From contig NZ_RWIT01000001.1 in assembly GCF_003944715.1 (NCBI RefSeq), forward strand, positions 62,001 to 126,000: DNA of 64,000 nt. The letters run 5' to 3'. Every line of letters begins with the position of its first letter. Position 1 is the stretch's first letter. Both the position numbers and the translations under genes were made by a program. The notes below the pieces were generated by a model, which was given only the letters and a program-made list of their open reading frames with translations, was not told where the DNA came from and ran no database searches. Source of the DNA: Hymenobacter rigui (GTDB lineage Bacteria; Bacteroidota; Bacteroidia; Cytophagales; Hymenobacteraceae). Positions 54,485 through 62,755 of the stretch are shown in pieces.

Positions 54485-55015
54485 ATGAAAAAAATCCTGT
54501 TTCTGGCCCCCGTACTGGTGGTGTTGGCTTTTTTGAGCAGCTGCGACAAACTGGACAAGCTGCTGACGTTTTATATCGAGGATTCGCAGTCGGTGAAGAT
54601 TGCCAGCAACTTTCCCATTGGGCAGGTGCTGCCGCTCACGCCCATTACCGTTCCGACCCGCTCCGATGAGAAGTTCAAAAACGAGAATACCAGCGCCAAT
54701 CTGGTGAAGGACGTGAAGCTGGACCGCCTCACGCTCACCGTGACGGACCCCAGCACCGAAAACTTCGACTTCCTGCAGAGCATCAGCCTCTACATCAGCA
54801 CCGACAACAACGACCGTATTCTGCTGGCCTCCAAGGACAACATCCCCACGGGCGTAAACACCATCCAGCTCACTCCCACAACGGAGAAGCTGGATAAGTA
54901 CATAAAAGCCAGCAGCTACACCCTGTCCACGGAAGCCCTCATCCGCAAGCCCATCAGCCGCGACATCACCATCCGTACGGATTCCCGCTTCAAAGTAACC
55001 GCTGACCCGCTGTAG
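54485..55015 (+). CDS. Hypothetical lipoprotein
   Basis: A 176-residue lipoprotein (LVVLAFLSSC, lipobox LSSC). The mature part has a beta-rich pattern (VKLDRLTLTVTDPSTENFDF, SISLYISTDNNDRILLASKD, DITIRTDSRFKVTADPL). It has no recognised domain. It resembles small single-domain Bacteroidota lipoproteins with a beta-sandwich. It is convergent with the next gene, with a strong terminator between. Confidence 0.75.
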   Translation: MKKILFLAPVLVVLAFLSSCDKLDKLLTFYIEDSQSVKIASNFPIGQVLPLTPITVPTRSDEKFKNENTSANLVKDVKLDRLTLTVTDPSTENFDFLQSISLYISTDNNDRILLASKDNIPTGVNTIQLTPTTEKLDKYIKASSYTLSTEALIRKPISRDITIRTDSRFKVTADPL

Positions 55016-55075
55016 AGCCTATGTGGTAGTAAGAGTTGAGAGCTGCCCAGTTCTTTCCTGGTCGCTTAGCTCCAT

Positions 55076-55122
55076 AACGAAAAGCCCCTGATGCCTGGTT
55101 TTGGCGTCAGGGGCTTTTCGTT
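55076..55122. terminator. Bidirectional intrinsic terminator
   Basis: AACGAAAAGCCCCTGA (55076-55091) is exactly complementary to TCAGGGGCTTTTCGTT (55107-55122). The internal A and T runs act as U-tracts in either direction for the convergent genes. Confidence 0.85.
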
Positions 55123-55150
55123 GGGAATAAACGGTGTGTACCACTACGTC

Positions 55151-55972
55151 TTACAGCGTGCTACTCGTCGGGTGCATGCTGTTATAATAGGTTACCAGTT
55201 TCAACACATCATTTACATCGCTGTAGGCGAGGTGGTTAGTAGTGGCGTAAGCTGCTAGTTCGGTCCGAGCATCCTTTTCAAATAGCTTCAAAACGGTTTG
55301 CTTGGTGAGGGCCAGCTCATACACGGCTTCCTTGGCTGGAGTACCGGCAAACAGGCGGGTGATGCGGCGGTATTCTTCCGGCTTGCTTTCTACATTGTAA
55401 GCGGCAACATACTCGGCTGGCTGAATGTAAAACTCATGCAGGATAAGCAACTGTATGTTACCGGATGCCAATACCTCAAAAAAGGACCGCTGTTGAACAT
55501 GCGCTTCGTTGTAATATGGTTTAGCGGCAAACTGATGGCTGGCGCGGTCAGGGCCACTGATGCTAAAGCCAGGTAGCACATCGGGGGTAAGCGCCCGAAA
55601 GCCGTTGGGCTGGCTGGTATCCTGAATTTCCAGTTGCTGCAGTACTACATTGTACCGCATGGTTTGCACGGCCGCCGCAGGAGATGCAGCCGGGGCAGAA
55701 ACGGTGCCGGTTGCCCAGCCACCCGTGAAGTACAGCAGTTGGGGCGCAATAGTAAGCTTCTCCAGACCCGACCGGTTAGTTGGATTTGTCCGGTCAATTT
55801 CACGCTGCAGTCGGTTCAGCTGAATCAGAGGATTCTGACTACCAGCTCCACTGCCGCCCGACATAGCCGCGCCGGCCGATTGACTACAGGCTACGTGTGT
55901 TCCGAAAAACAGGAATGTGGCCGTTGCGGCAGTATATTTTAGTATTCTATAGAAAGGAAATATGGTGTGCAT
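55151..55972 (-). CDS. Hypothetical secreted protein
   Basis: A 273-residue protein. The N-terminus (ILKYTAATATFLFFGTHVAC) is a signal, possibly with a lipobox (HVAC). A Gly/Ser/Ala stretch (SAGAAMSGGSGAGSQNPLIQ) follows, then an unassigned body with RLQREIDRTNPTNRSGLEKL and a helical C-terminus (KQTVLKLFEKDARTELAAYA). No family is recognised. Base composition is lower in GC than the neighbours, which may suggest a different origin. Confidence 0.72.
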   Translation of the reverse strand: MHTIFPFYRILKYTAATATFLFFGTHVACSQSAGAAMSGGSGAGSQNPLIQLNRLQREIDRTNPTNRSGLEKLTIAPQLLYFTGGWATGTVSAPAASPAAAVQTMRYNVVLQQLEIQDTSQPNGFRALTPDVLPGFSISGPDRASHQFAAKPYYNEAHVQQRSFFEVLASGNIQLLILHEFYIQPAEYVAAYNVESKPEEYRRITRLFAGTPAKEAVYELALTKQTVLKLFEKDARTELAAYATTNHLAYSDVNDVLKLVTYYNSMHPTSSTL

Positions 55973-56044
55973 GTAGCAAATAATGAAGCTAAAAAGGACG
56001 TTTGCTCCCGTTAAGCGACTGGTGCTTTAAAGAGCACCTCAAAG

Positions 56045-57601
56045 TTATCGATTCCGGCCGTATTGCTCGTGCGAGCTTACCCAGTCGGAACTGCTGATGG
56101 CGGAACCTAGGCTCAACTCGCCGGCCAGCACCACGCCGGCTACTATTTCGGCGAACTTGTTGACGGTGCCGCGACCCACGCAGCCCAGCAGCCGCAGAAA
56201 CTCGTTCTGGGTGGCTAGGCCGGTGCCGCCGCCATGGGTGGCCACAATCAGGCTGGGAATCGTCATACTGATGTACAGGTCGCCTTCGGGGGTGATTTCG
56301 GAGTAAAGTACCCCGGCCGAGGATTCCGATACGTTGGCCACATCCTGGCCGGTGGCAATGAACATGGCCGTGATGCCGTTGGCCGAGTGCGCGCCGTTGT
56401 TGTTGGCCCCCGAGATAAACGCGCCCACATTGCTCACCTGCCCGTGGTAGGCCAGCTGCTCGGGCGTTACGCGCATGCGCTGCTGCAGAATGTCGCGCTT
56501 GATGACGGCCTCGGCCACCACCCGCTTGCCGCGGGTACGCATCACGTTGATCTGCGAAGCCTTTTTATCGGTGGCGAAGTTGCTTTCAAGGTAGAAGTGG
56601 CGGATGGGTGCGCCTTTGTAGTTTTCCAGAATCCAGGAGCAGGCCGCAAACGTGGCCCGGCCCACCATATTCTGACCGGCCGCGTCGCCGGTGCTGAAGT
56701 TGAAGCGCAGGTAGGCGAACTTGTTGGCCAGGTAGGTATCAATGTACTGGAGCTTGGCCACGCGGGAGGTGCTTTCGGCCTCGGGCCGAATCTTGTCGAT
56801 TTCCTCCTCCACCCACTTGCCAAAATCCCGGGCCCCGCGGGCGTCGTCGAACACGAATACCGGGGCCCGCTGCATGGCGTCGCCGATAACGGTACACTTC
56901 ACGCCCCCGCAGAGGTTCAGCAGTTGAATACCGCGGTTGTAGCTGGCTACCAGCGTGCCTTCGGTGGTGGCCAGCGGAATTAGGAAGTCGCCCTGGGCGT
57001 GCTCCCCGTTCACGCGCAGCGGCCCGGCCAGCCCCACCGGAATCTGGGCTACGCCGGTAAAATGCTCGCAGTTGCCCTGCAGGTCGTGAGCATCAAAGGA
57101 ATACTGCTTGAGGTGCTGGAACTGCTGGCCCGAAAACTCCTCGGCAAACCGCTGCCGCGCCCGGATGGCCTCGTCGGAGTAATCATCTTTCTCGGAGCGG
57201 GGAATCTTGTGGCCCTGCGCCGGCAGATTGGCAATGGAATCTTCCACCTCCACTGTCAAATCTCCGAATGGGTCGGCCGAGAACTGTACCTGTACGGTAT
57301 GCAGGCCCTCCGGCAGGTGTTCCGTAGCCAAATGAAACGTGGCCGACTGCCCCACCGGCAGCGTGAAGCCGGCGGCATCGGCGTTGAAGGTGGTGGCGGG
57401 ACGCACGTCTCCTTCGCCCAGGTCGAGGGCAATTTCTTCCACGCCGATGCGCTTGCCATCCAGTACCACGGCCTCCACGCGGGTAATGCGCACGGTGTCG
57501 AGGCGGTTTTTGATGCTGAAAGCCACGCCCTCGGGCGTATTGTGTAGGCTGCCGCGGGTATACAGCAGCTTAAGCAGCATGGGGCTGGGCGTGAAAATCA
57601 T
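56045..57601 (-). CDS. Hydroxymethylglutaryl-CoA reductase (class I-like) with N-terminal extension
   Basis: A 518-residue protein that reduces HMG-CoA to mevalonate for isoprenoid synthesis. The catalytic domain (~150-518) has IPVGLAGPLRV, Glu in ATTEGTLVASYNRG, Lys in FATDKKASQIN, Asp in ATGQDVANV and the late His in VSSHEQYGRNR. The first ~130 residues are beta-rich (ITRVEAVVLDGKRIGVEEIA, LHTVQVQFSADPFGDLTVEV) and absent from typical HMGRs. The ATG at 57580 (MLLKLLYTRG) is an alternative start. No other mevalonate gene is nearby. Confidence 0.92.
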   Translation of the reverse strand: MIFTPSPMLLKLLYTRGSLHNTPEGVAFSIKNRLDTVRITRVEAVVLDGKRIGVEEIALDLGEGDVRPATTFNADAAGFTLPVGQSATFHLATEHLPEGLHTVQVQFSADPFGDLTVEVEDSIANLPAQGHKIPRSEKDDYSDEAIRARQRFAEEFSGQQFQHLKQYSFDAHDLQGNCEHFTGVAQIPVGLAGPLRVNGEHAQGDFLIPLATTEGTLVASYNRGIQLLNLCGGVKCTVIGDAMQRAPVFVFDDARGARDFGKWVEEEIDKIRPEAESTSRVAKLQYIDTYLANKFAYLRFNFSTGDAAGQNMVGRATFAACSWILENYKGAPIRHFYLESNFATDKKASQINVMRTRGKRVVAEAVIKRDILQQRMRVTPEQLAYHGQVSNVGAFISGANNNGAHSANGITAMFIATGQDVANVSESSAGVLYSEITPEGDLYISMTIPSLIVATHGGGTGLATQNEFLRLLGCVGRGTVNKFAEIVAGVVLAGELSLGSAISSSDWVSSHEQYGRNR

Positions 57602-57662
57602 AAGGCGGGAGAGGTTGGGTTAGGATTCTACGGGAGCGGAAAATAGAAAGGTTTTGGATAGC

Positions 57663-58166
57663 TCAACGGGTATTGGTCTTAAAAGATGAAGCACAGCGTT
57701 TCAATTGCCATCGGCCAGAGGGAGCAACGGCTGGAAATGCAATCGGCAGAGAATACGCAACGGCAACAGCCCGTCCGCTTTGTCGTCCCGGCGAGAACCG
57801 CCCGCTCATCAGACGCACCAGCCGTACGGCTTCCGCGTCCAGGGCCGGATGCAGTGTTTTAATAACCTGCGGCTGTTGGACGTGCCCTATCGTATCAATT
57901 ACAAACTCCACGAATACTTTCCCCGCCGGATAGCCAGTCAGAGCGTGACCAAACTTATTATTCTGATATAAAAAGCAGAACAGATTATCGTAGCCGCCTT
58001 CAAATACAGGCATTTGCTCTATATGTCCTCCCCAACGCATTGGCCGGTAAATAACTTCTGTACGTTGAGCTGTATCTGGTACAACGTGAGCTGCTTGGGC
58101 AGTGGCGGTATGGTGGCTGAGCGTCCAGAGAAACGCAGTCAGCGGTAATAGCAGTAGCCTATTCAT
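57663..58166 (-). CDS. Secreted TonB C-terminal domain protein
   Basis: A 167-residue protein with signal peptide (LSHHTATAQA). The TonB-like domain is residues ~45-145: HIEQMPVFEGGYDNLFCFLY, GKVFVEFVIDTIGHVQQPQV, LDAEAVRLVRLMSGRFSPG. It lacks a long N-terminal anchor. Its start overlaps the end of the preceding TonB frame by 8 bases, so both are translated from one message. The two C-terminal domains are similar and may be duplicates. Confidence 0.82.
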   Translation of the reverse strand: MNRLLLLPLTAFLWTLSHHTATAQAAHVVPDTAQRTEVIYRPMRWGGHIEQMPVFEGGYDNLFCFLYQNNKFGHALTGYPAGKVFVEFVIDTIGHVQQPQVIKTLHPALDAEAVRLVRLMSGRFSPGRQSGRAVAVAYSLPIAFPAVAPSGRWQLKRCASSFKTNTR

Positions 58167-58458
58167 CTTCTGTGAGGCTAAAGGTTATAGGCAAAGTGTA
58201 ACGCACATCCACCGCTCGGCCTTGTTGGTTTCCTGGGTTCCAGGCCGGCATCAGCTTAATGACTCGCAGCACTTCCTGGTCCAGCAGTGGTTCCAGGCCT
58301 TTCACAATGCTGGCGTTTTTTACCCGGCCATCAGCAGCCACGGTAAACGTGACGAAAACTTTTCCTTCTGAGGTGGCGCCTTCGGGGTAATGCAGATTCT
58401 CTTTTAAAAAGGACAGCACGCCTTTCCGCCCGCCTTTGAACTCCGGCATTTGTTCCAC
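58159..58458 (-). CDS. TonB C-terminal domain fragment, 3' part of a split gene
   Basis: A 99-residue frame from a GTG at 58458: VEQMPEFKGGRKGVLSFLKE, GKVFVTFTVAADGRVKNASI, DQEVLRVIKLMPAWNPGNQQ. The frame is open back to the TAA at 58510-58512, which is the stop of the next upstream gene in the same frame. The bases between encode PPSAIEHTASLPFVGIVVEQ, which reads as a natural linker into the TonB domain. The two pieces therefore probably were one protein interrupted by the stop. Confidence 0.8.
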   Translation of the reverse strand: MEQMPEFKGGRKGVLSFLKENLHYPEGATSEGKVFVTFTVAADGRVKNASIVKGLEPLLDQEVLRVIKLMPAWNPGNQQGRAVDVRYTLPITFSLTEDE

Positions 58459-58509
58459 TACTATTCCTACAAAAGGCAGTGATGCAGTGTGCTCAATAGC
58501 AGACGGTGG

Positions 58510-58920
58510 TTATAGCCCCAATGCAGCGGCTGTAACATCAGCAAGAGGCTCAAATAGCTCGTTTTGCCCGGGCTTAAAACACAGCAAAGCTTGTCCCACC
58601 GCCTCCCGCGCCGACAGCCCCAGCCCGCACACCAGCAGCAACGCCACCAGAAACTTCCGCAGCCGGGGCCGCAGCGCCACGCGGCGCGGCAAGGGGGCAG
58701 GCTGTTCCGGTGCCAGTTGCTCCGCTTGGAAACGCCCGCATACCCGGCCATCGGGAGAGGTGCGGAAAGCGGCTTCCAGCTTCGGTTGGGTGGCCTGGGT
58801 GAAGTCGAGGACGGTGCGCTGGCACTGCGCGCAGTGGCGGCCCTGGGCGGTAGGCGTCATCTGCTGCCAGTCTTCGGGGCAGGCGCTAAGGCGGACGTTG
58901 AGGATGGGTAACGGCAGCAT
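58510..58920 (-). CDS. Cysteine-motif head and membrane anchor of a TonB-family protein, 5' part of a split gene
   Basis: A 136-residue protein. The head (CPEDWQQMTPTAQGRHCAQC, then QRTVLDFTQA) is the Cys-rich start common in Hymenobacter-type TonB proteins. A membrane segment (FLVALLLVCGLGLSAREAV) follows and the frame ends at TAA (58510-58512). In complete relatives the chain continues into a TonB C-terminal domain, which here lies just beyond the stop in the same frame. The ATG at 58920 (MLPLPILNV) is preferred over 58953. Confidence 0.78.
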   Translation of the reverse strand: MLPLPILNVRLSACPEDWQQMTPTAQGRHCAQCQRTVLDFTQATQPKLEAAFRTSPDGRVCGRFQAEQLAPEQPAPLPRRVALRPRLRKFLVALLLVCGLGLSAREAVGQALLCFKPGQNELFEPLADVTAAALGL

Positions 58921-59016
58921 AACGGACGGATAGAGTAGCGGATATTTCTGCAACGATGTAGCTGCACGTATTCGCGCCTCTACTACCTGAAATATACCGC
59001 TTTTAGGCCGCGCCGC

Positions 59017-59796
59017 TTACTGTTCGTCGGTCCAGAACTCGTGGCCGGTGCTGTCGAGGTAGCCGGAGCGGCCGTCGGGGGTTTGTACCCGGGCTACATC
59101 CTGCAGGAAGGGCTCCGCTTGCAGGTAGCGGACTTCGGTGAGGTGGTTGCCCTCGGCATCGAGGTAGCCGAACAGGCCGTTTTGCTGCACCACGGGGTAC
59201 ACCAGATTGCCGGTGAGGCGGATGGCATCGTACTGCAGGGGCTGCACCAGCTTACCTTTGGCGTTGAGCACGCCCCATTTGCCGGCCTGGCGCACGAATA
59301 GCAGCCCGTTGTAGTTGTCCCGGATTTCATCGTAAATGGCCGGGACGGAAGCTGTGCCCACCGTGAAGCGGAAGCCTACTTTACCGTCTTTGCGCACCAC
59401 GTCCCCCTGCTCCAGGGGTTCTTCTTCGGGCTCGGCGGGGGCCGGCTCGGTGAGGCGGTGGCCGCTGGGGCCGATGTCGAATGTTTCGCCGTTCAACTCC
59501 ACGGTGGCCCGGCCCTGGCGGAAGTTGCCGGCGCGGGTGTACTGCACGGGCGTTACGGGGTTGCCGCCCCCATCAATGTAACCGTACAGCTGGCCCTGCC
59601 GCACCCAGGCAATTTCCTCCTGAAACGGGCCGGCCTCATCAAACCGGGCGGGCAGCACCAAGCGGCGGCTACGGTCGGCGTAGCCCCAGCGGGTGCCCTG
59701 GCGGAACGGTACCAGGCGGGTAGGAGCAGTTTGGGCTTGTGCCACGGAAGCCGCGCCGGCCAGCAGCAGCAGCAGCTGAAGCAGAAGTCGTTTCAT
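59017..59796 (-). CDS. WG repeat-containing secreted protein
   Basis: A 259-residue protein with signal peptide (LLAGAASVAQAQ). It contains several WG repeats: RWGYADRSRRLVLPARFDEA, LYGYIDGGGNPVTPVQYTRA, KWGVLNAKGKLVQPLQYDAI, LFGYLDAEGNHLTEVRYLQA and SGYLDSTGHEF. The fold is a beta-repeat scaffold of unknown role. The ATG at 59796 starts the signal peptide; a longer frame to 59949 has none. Confidence 0.85.
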   Translation of the reverse strand: MKRLLLQLLLLLAGAASVAQAQTAPTRLVPFRQGTRWGYADRSRRLVLPARFDEAGPFQEEIAWVRQGQLYGYIDGGGNPVTPVQYTRAGNFRQGRATVELNGETFDIGPSGHRLTEPAPAEPEEEPLEQGDVVRKDGKVGFRFTVGTASVPAIYDEIRDNYNGLLFVRQAGKWGVLNAKGKLVQPLQYDAIRLTGNLVYPVVQQNGLFGYLDAEGNHLTEVRYLQAEPFLQDVARVQTPDGRSGYLDSTGHEFWTDEQ

Positions 59797-60024
59797 GCGG
59801 AACGGTGGTTGGGAAGCGGCGGCTATACCTGCCAAGATACGCACAACGGCGCAAACCAAATGCGGCCCGGCCGGTTGATTCACTCGTTCTTCACCGGCCG
59901 GCCCCCAACTTGCGGCCGGTAATCCATCTGGTTGGCCGCACTTCCTCAAAAACGACGGGCAGCCCGCCGGACCTACTATCTTTGCCGCTGCCTGAATGGG
60001 CGTGTTTTCTAACCGCCTCTGCTT

Positions 60025-60840
60025 ATGTCATCACAACCACACTATCCGCGCTTTACTCTGGGCGAAAGCCTCACTTCGGAGCAGCTGGACTTTTTTCGCC
60101 AGCACGGCTTTCTCCATTTTCGGGCGTTTATCTCCCCTGATACCGTGCAGAGCCTGCTGCGGGCCTCCGAGCAGGTGCAGCAGCAGTGGCTCGCCGACGA
60201 CGTGAAAAAGGTGAACGGCGTGCCCATCAAATACGGTAAGGATGTAGATGGCTCGCCCATCGTGCAGCGCTTCGCCTTTGCCTCCCACCACAGCCCCGTG
60301 CTGCACGAGTTTCTGCAGGATCCGCGTTTTCGGGCGTTGTTTCCGCTGCTGGAAGCGCCCGGCGGCCGGGTGGGCGAGAATGAGAAGGATGGCCTCGTCA
60401 TCAACCACTACGTGAACGTGCCGGGCTCGGAGTTCTCGCAGATGGGCTGGCACACCGACTCCTTGCGGGACGTGTTCTACGGCAAGAAAATCGGGCCGAT
60501 GCTGAACGTGGGCGTGCACCTCGATGGCACGCCCGCCACCAACGGCGGCCTGCGCCTGATACCCGGCACCCACCGCCAGGGCCTGCGCGACATTCTTTTC
60601 CGCAAGAAATACTACAAAGACGTAGGCCCCGACGAGCACGAAGTAGCCGTGGAAACCGAGCCCGGCGACCTGACCGTCCATGACGGCCGCATGTGGCACC
60701 GCGTGGCCCAGTCGCCGCTGGTGGGGGAGGCCTCGCGCCGCCGGGTGATGTACGTGCCCATTATTGCCGGCAAGTACGAGCCCAAGCACGAAAACAGCCC
60801 CACGCCGTTCTATCTGCGGTTCTTACACCTGGTTAAATAG
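60025..60840 (+). CDS. Phytanoyl-CoA dioxygenase (PhyH) family protein
   Basis: A 271-residue Fe(II)/2-oxoglutarate dioxygenase. The iron ligands are His and Asp in GWHTDSLRDV and His in HDGRMWHRVAQSP. The 2-oxoglutarate-binding Arg is probably in EASRRRVMYVP. LTSEQLDFFRQHGFLHFRAF is the typical start. The substrate is unknown. It precedes an SDR gene with a type E word repeat between, and the two may be co-transcribed. Confidence 0.88.
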   Translation: MSSQPHYPRFTLGESLTSEQLDFFRQHGFLHFRAFISPDTVQSLLRASEQVQQQWLADDVKKVNGVPIKYGKDVDGSPIVQRFAFASHHSPVLHEFLQDPRFRALFPLLEAPGGRVGENEKDGLVINHYVNVPGSEFSQMGWHTDSLRDVFYGKKIGPMLNVGVHLDGTPATNGGLRLIPGTHRQGLRDILFRKKYYKDVGPDEHEVAVETEPGDLTVHDGRMWHRVAQSPLVGEASRRRVMYVPIIAGKYEPKHENSPTPFYLRFLHLVK

Positions 60841-60930
60841 TGCTTAGATATTAGGGCTTAGTGCTTAGGTTGTTCAGCGCTGCCTAAGCCCAGTCTCTGA
60901 GCACTAAGCCCTAATACCTAAGCACTACTA
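60838..60930. repeat. Type E word repeat, copy 2, between PhyH and SDR genes
   Basis: It starts on the PhyH stop codon (TAGTGCTTAGATATTAGGGC, then TTAGTGCTTAGG). The right arm (GCACTAAGCCCTAATACCTA, then AGCACTA) is its near-perfect complement (30 of 32). It ends at the base before the next ATG region. The opening matches copy 1 at 32.3 kb. Confidence 0.85.
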
Positions 60931-60931
60931 C

Positions 60932-61714
60932 ATGAAAACAGCACTGATTACGGGCGCGTCACGCGGGATTGGGCGAGCAATGGCCCTGGAGCTGGCCCGC
61001 CTTGGCTATGATGTGCTACTCACGGCCCGCTCCGAAGACCAGCTGAACGAGGTAGCGGCAGAAGTGCGCAAGCTGGGCCGCGCGGCGCAGGTGTTGCCCC
61101 TGGATCTGGCCGCATCGGGCGCGGCGGAGCAGCTGGCTGCCTGGGCCACGGCCCAGACCACCGAGCTGGCCGTGCTGGTGAATAACGCGGGCTACGGCCT
61201 CTGGGGGCGGTTTGAGGAGCTGAGCCTGTCCGAGCAGCAGAACATGCTGCAGCTGAATATGCACCTGCCGGTGGCCCTCACTCATGCCCTGCTACCGGTA
61301 CTGCGCCGTCAGCCCAAAGCCTACATTCTGAATGTAGCCAGCACCGCCGCCTACCAGGCCGTGCCTACGCTCACGCTCTACGCGGCCAGCAAGGCGTTTT
61401 TGCTCAGCTTCAGCCGGGGCCTGCGCTACGAGCTGCGCGACACCGCCGTTTCGGTAACCTGCCTGAGCCCCGGCGCTACCACCACCGATTTTGCGGGCCG
61501 GGCCGGTATGAACGCCGAGCTGCAGGCCACCGCCAATAAGGTTTCCATGACGCCCACCCAGGTGGCCCAGGCCGGCATTGCTGCCCTGCTGGCCGGGGAG
61601 GCCGAGCTGATTCCCGGAGCCCTCAACAAGGTTTCCGCCACACTCACCAGCTTCGTCCCGAAAAGCCTGACGGAGCGCATTGCCGCCGGCATCTACGAGA
61701 AGCATCTGAAGTAA
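60932..61714 (+). CDS. SDR family oxidoreductase (DltE/YqjQ-like)
   Basis: A 260-residue NAD(P)-dependent short-chain dehydrogenase. The cofactor motif is TGASRGIGRA, with LVNNAGYGLWG, the catalytic Ser in NVASTAAYQ and Tyr-Lys in LYAASKAFLLSF. FEELSLSEQQNMLQLNMHLP and SPGATTTDF match the DltE-like group. The substrate is unknown. It follows the PhyH dioxygenase gene closely. Confidence 0.88.
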   Translation: MKTALITGASRGIGRAMALELARLGYDVLLTARSEDQLNEVAAEVRKLGRAAQVLPLDLAASGAAEQLAAWATAQTTELAVLVNNAGYGLWGRFEELSLSEQQNMLQLNMHLPVALTHALLPVLRRQPKAYILNVASTAAYQAVPTLTLYAASKAFLLSFSRGLRYELRDTAVSVTCLSPGATTTDFAGRAGMNAELQATANKVSMTPTQVAQAGIAALLAGEAELIPGALNKVSATLTSFVPKSLTERIAAGIYEKHLK

Positions 61715-61745
61715 AGTGATGATGGAGGAATGAGGGAAAAAACGC

Positions 61746-61970
61746 CCGTCATTCCGAACGTAGCGGAGCGAAGTCGAGGAATCTCGCGTGCTGATGTTGT
61801 AACGCTAATCCAACTACCATCACTCCGTAGCCCAAGGTTTCAACCCTGGGCTAATGCAGCAGGGTCAGCACACTAGATGCTTCCGCTGCGCCTTAGCCTG
61901 ACGGTTTTTTCAACAACATCAGCACGCGAGATTTCTCGACTACGGCTGCGCCTTCGCTCGGAATAATGTT
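61746..61970. repeat. Large composite type A-like inverted repeat
   Basis: The outer arms CGTCATTCCGAACGTAGCGG (61747 on) to TCGCGTGCTGATGTTGT and ACAACATCAGCACGCGAGAT to CTTCGCTCGGAATAATG are imperfect complements. A third piece (AGATGCTTCCGCTGCGCC, CCTGACGG) is nested at 61874-61905. The right arm overlaps the 3' end of the lipid-phosphatase gene and supplies its last codons and stop. The left arm follows the SDR stop by 32 bases. Confidence 0.8.
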
Positions 61971-62593
61971 CTCCCCACGGCCGCCCCGCTCAGCCACCAC
62001 GCCAGCCCCACAAACAGCGGAGCGGCCAGTACATCATACGTGTAATGCGCGTGCTGCACGAGTACCAGCGTGCCAATAGCCACGGTGCCCGCCAGCAGCC
62101 CCCACCGTCGCCAGCCGACCGGCACGGCCAGAGCCAGCAGCAGCAGCGTGGCGGTGTGGCCCGAAAAAAACAGGTCTTTGGTGATGGGGGCGGGGGCGGC
62201 GTAAATCAGCTGGTCCACCAGCGGGTCGCGCAGGAGCACCAGGCCCGGCGGCGGCTCCAGCGGCAGCAGATACAGCGTGAGGCAGCGCAGCAGGTGCAGC
62301 CCCAGGTACGCCCACAGCGCCCGTAGCAGCCGCAGCGGCCGGGGCAGCAGCACGGTCACGCCCAACCCGATGCCTAGATAAATCACCGCAAACGTCAGTC
62401 CCGAAACATCGTGGGCGGGCAGGGCGGCCAGTAGCGGGTCGGGGAGGGTGCGGCCGGGGCGGGCCTGCACCCAGGCAAAGTAGCGCGGCAGCTGGCTGGT
62501 CAGCAGCAGTAGCAGCACCACCACCGCGCCCAGCTGCCCCCGGAAAGCCGGGCGGTGCCAGGCCGCAGGCCAGGTAAGGTCAGGTAAGGTCAT
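61940..62593 (-). CDS. PAP2_C/sphingomyelin synthase-like lipid phosphatase
   Basis: A 217-residue membrane protein with about six hydrophobic segments. The phosphatase signature is FFSGHTATLLLLAL, then HAHYTYDVLAAPLFVGLAWW, which supplies the two active-site His and the Asp of the PAP2_C group. The substrate is probably a lipid phosphate or phospholipid. The last residues (RAKAQP-stop) and the stop codon are encoded by the type A repeat. The ATG at 62593 (MTLPDLTWPA) was preferred over 62656. Confidence 0.82.
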   Translation of the reverse strand: MTLPDLTWPAAWHRPAFRGQLGAVVVLLLLLTSQLPRYFAWVQARPGRTLPDPLLAALPAHDVSGLTFAVIYLGIGLGVTVLLPRPLRLLRALWAYLGLHLLRCLTLYLLPLEPPPGLVLLRDPLVDQLIYAAPAPITKDLFFSGHTATLLLLALAVPVGWRRWGLLAGTVAIGTLVLVQHAHYTYDVLAAPLFVGLAWWLSGAAVGRTLFRAKAQP

Positions 62594-62755
62594 GAGCCGG
62601 AAGGGAGATAGCTGCGCAAAGAAGCACCGGAAAACGGGAGCCGTCGCTGAAAGCAACTTTGCCGGGCTGTTGTTTTTGTTCCGGCCGGTTGGGACTTACC
62701 TTGGCCAGTGAGTCGCCCGCTGGCGGCGGTTTCGTATCCGCGTTTCTCTGCTTCT

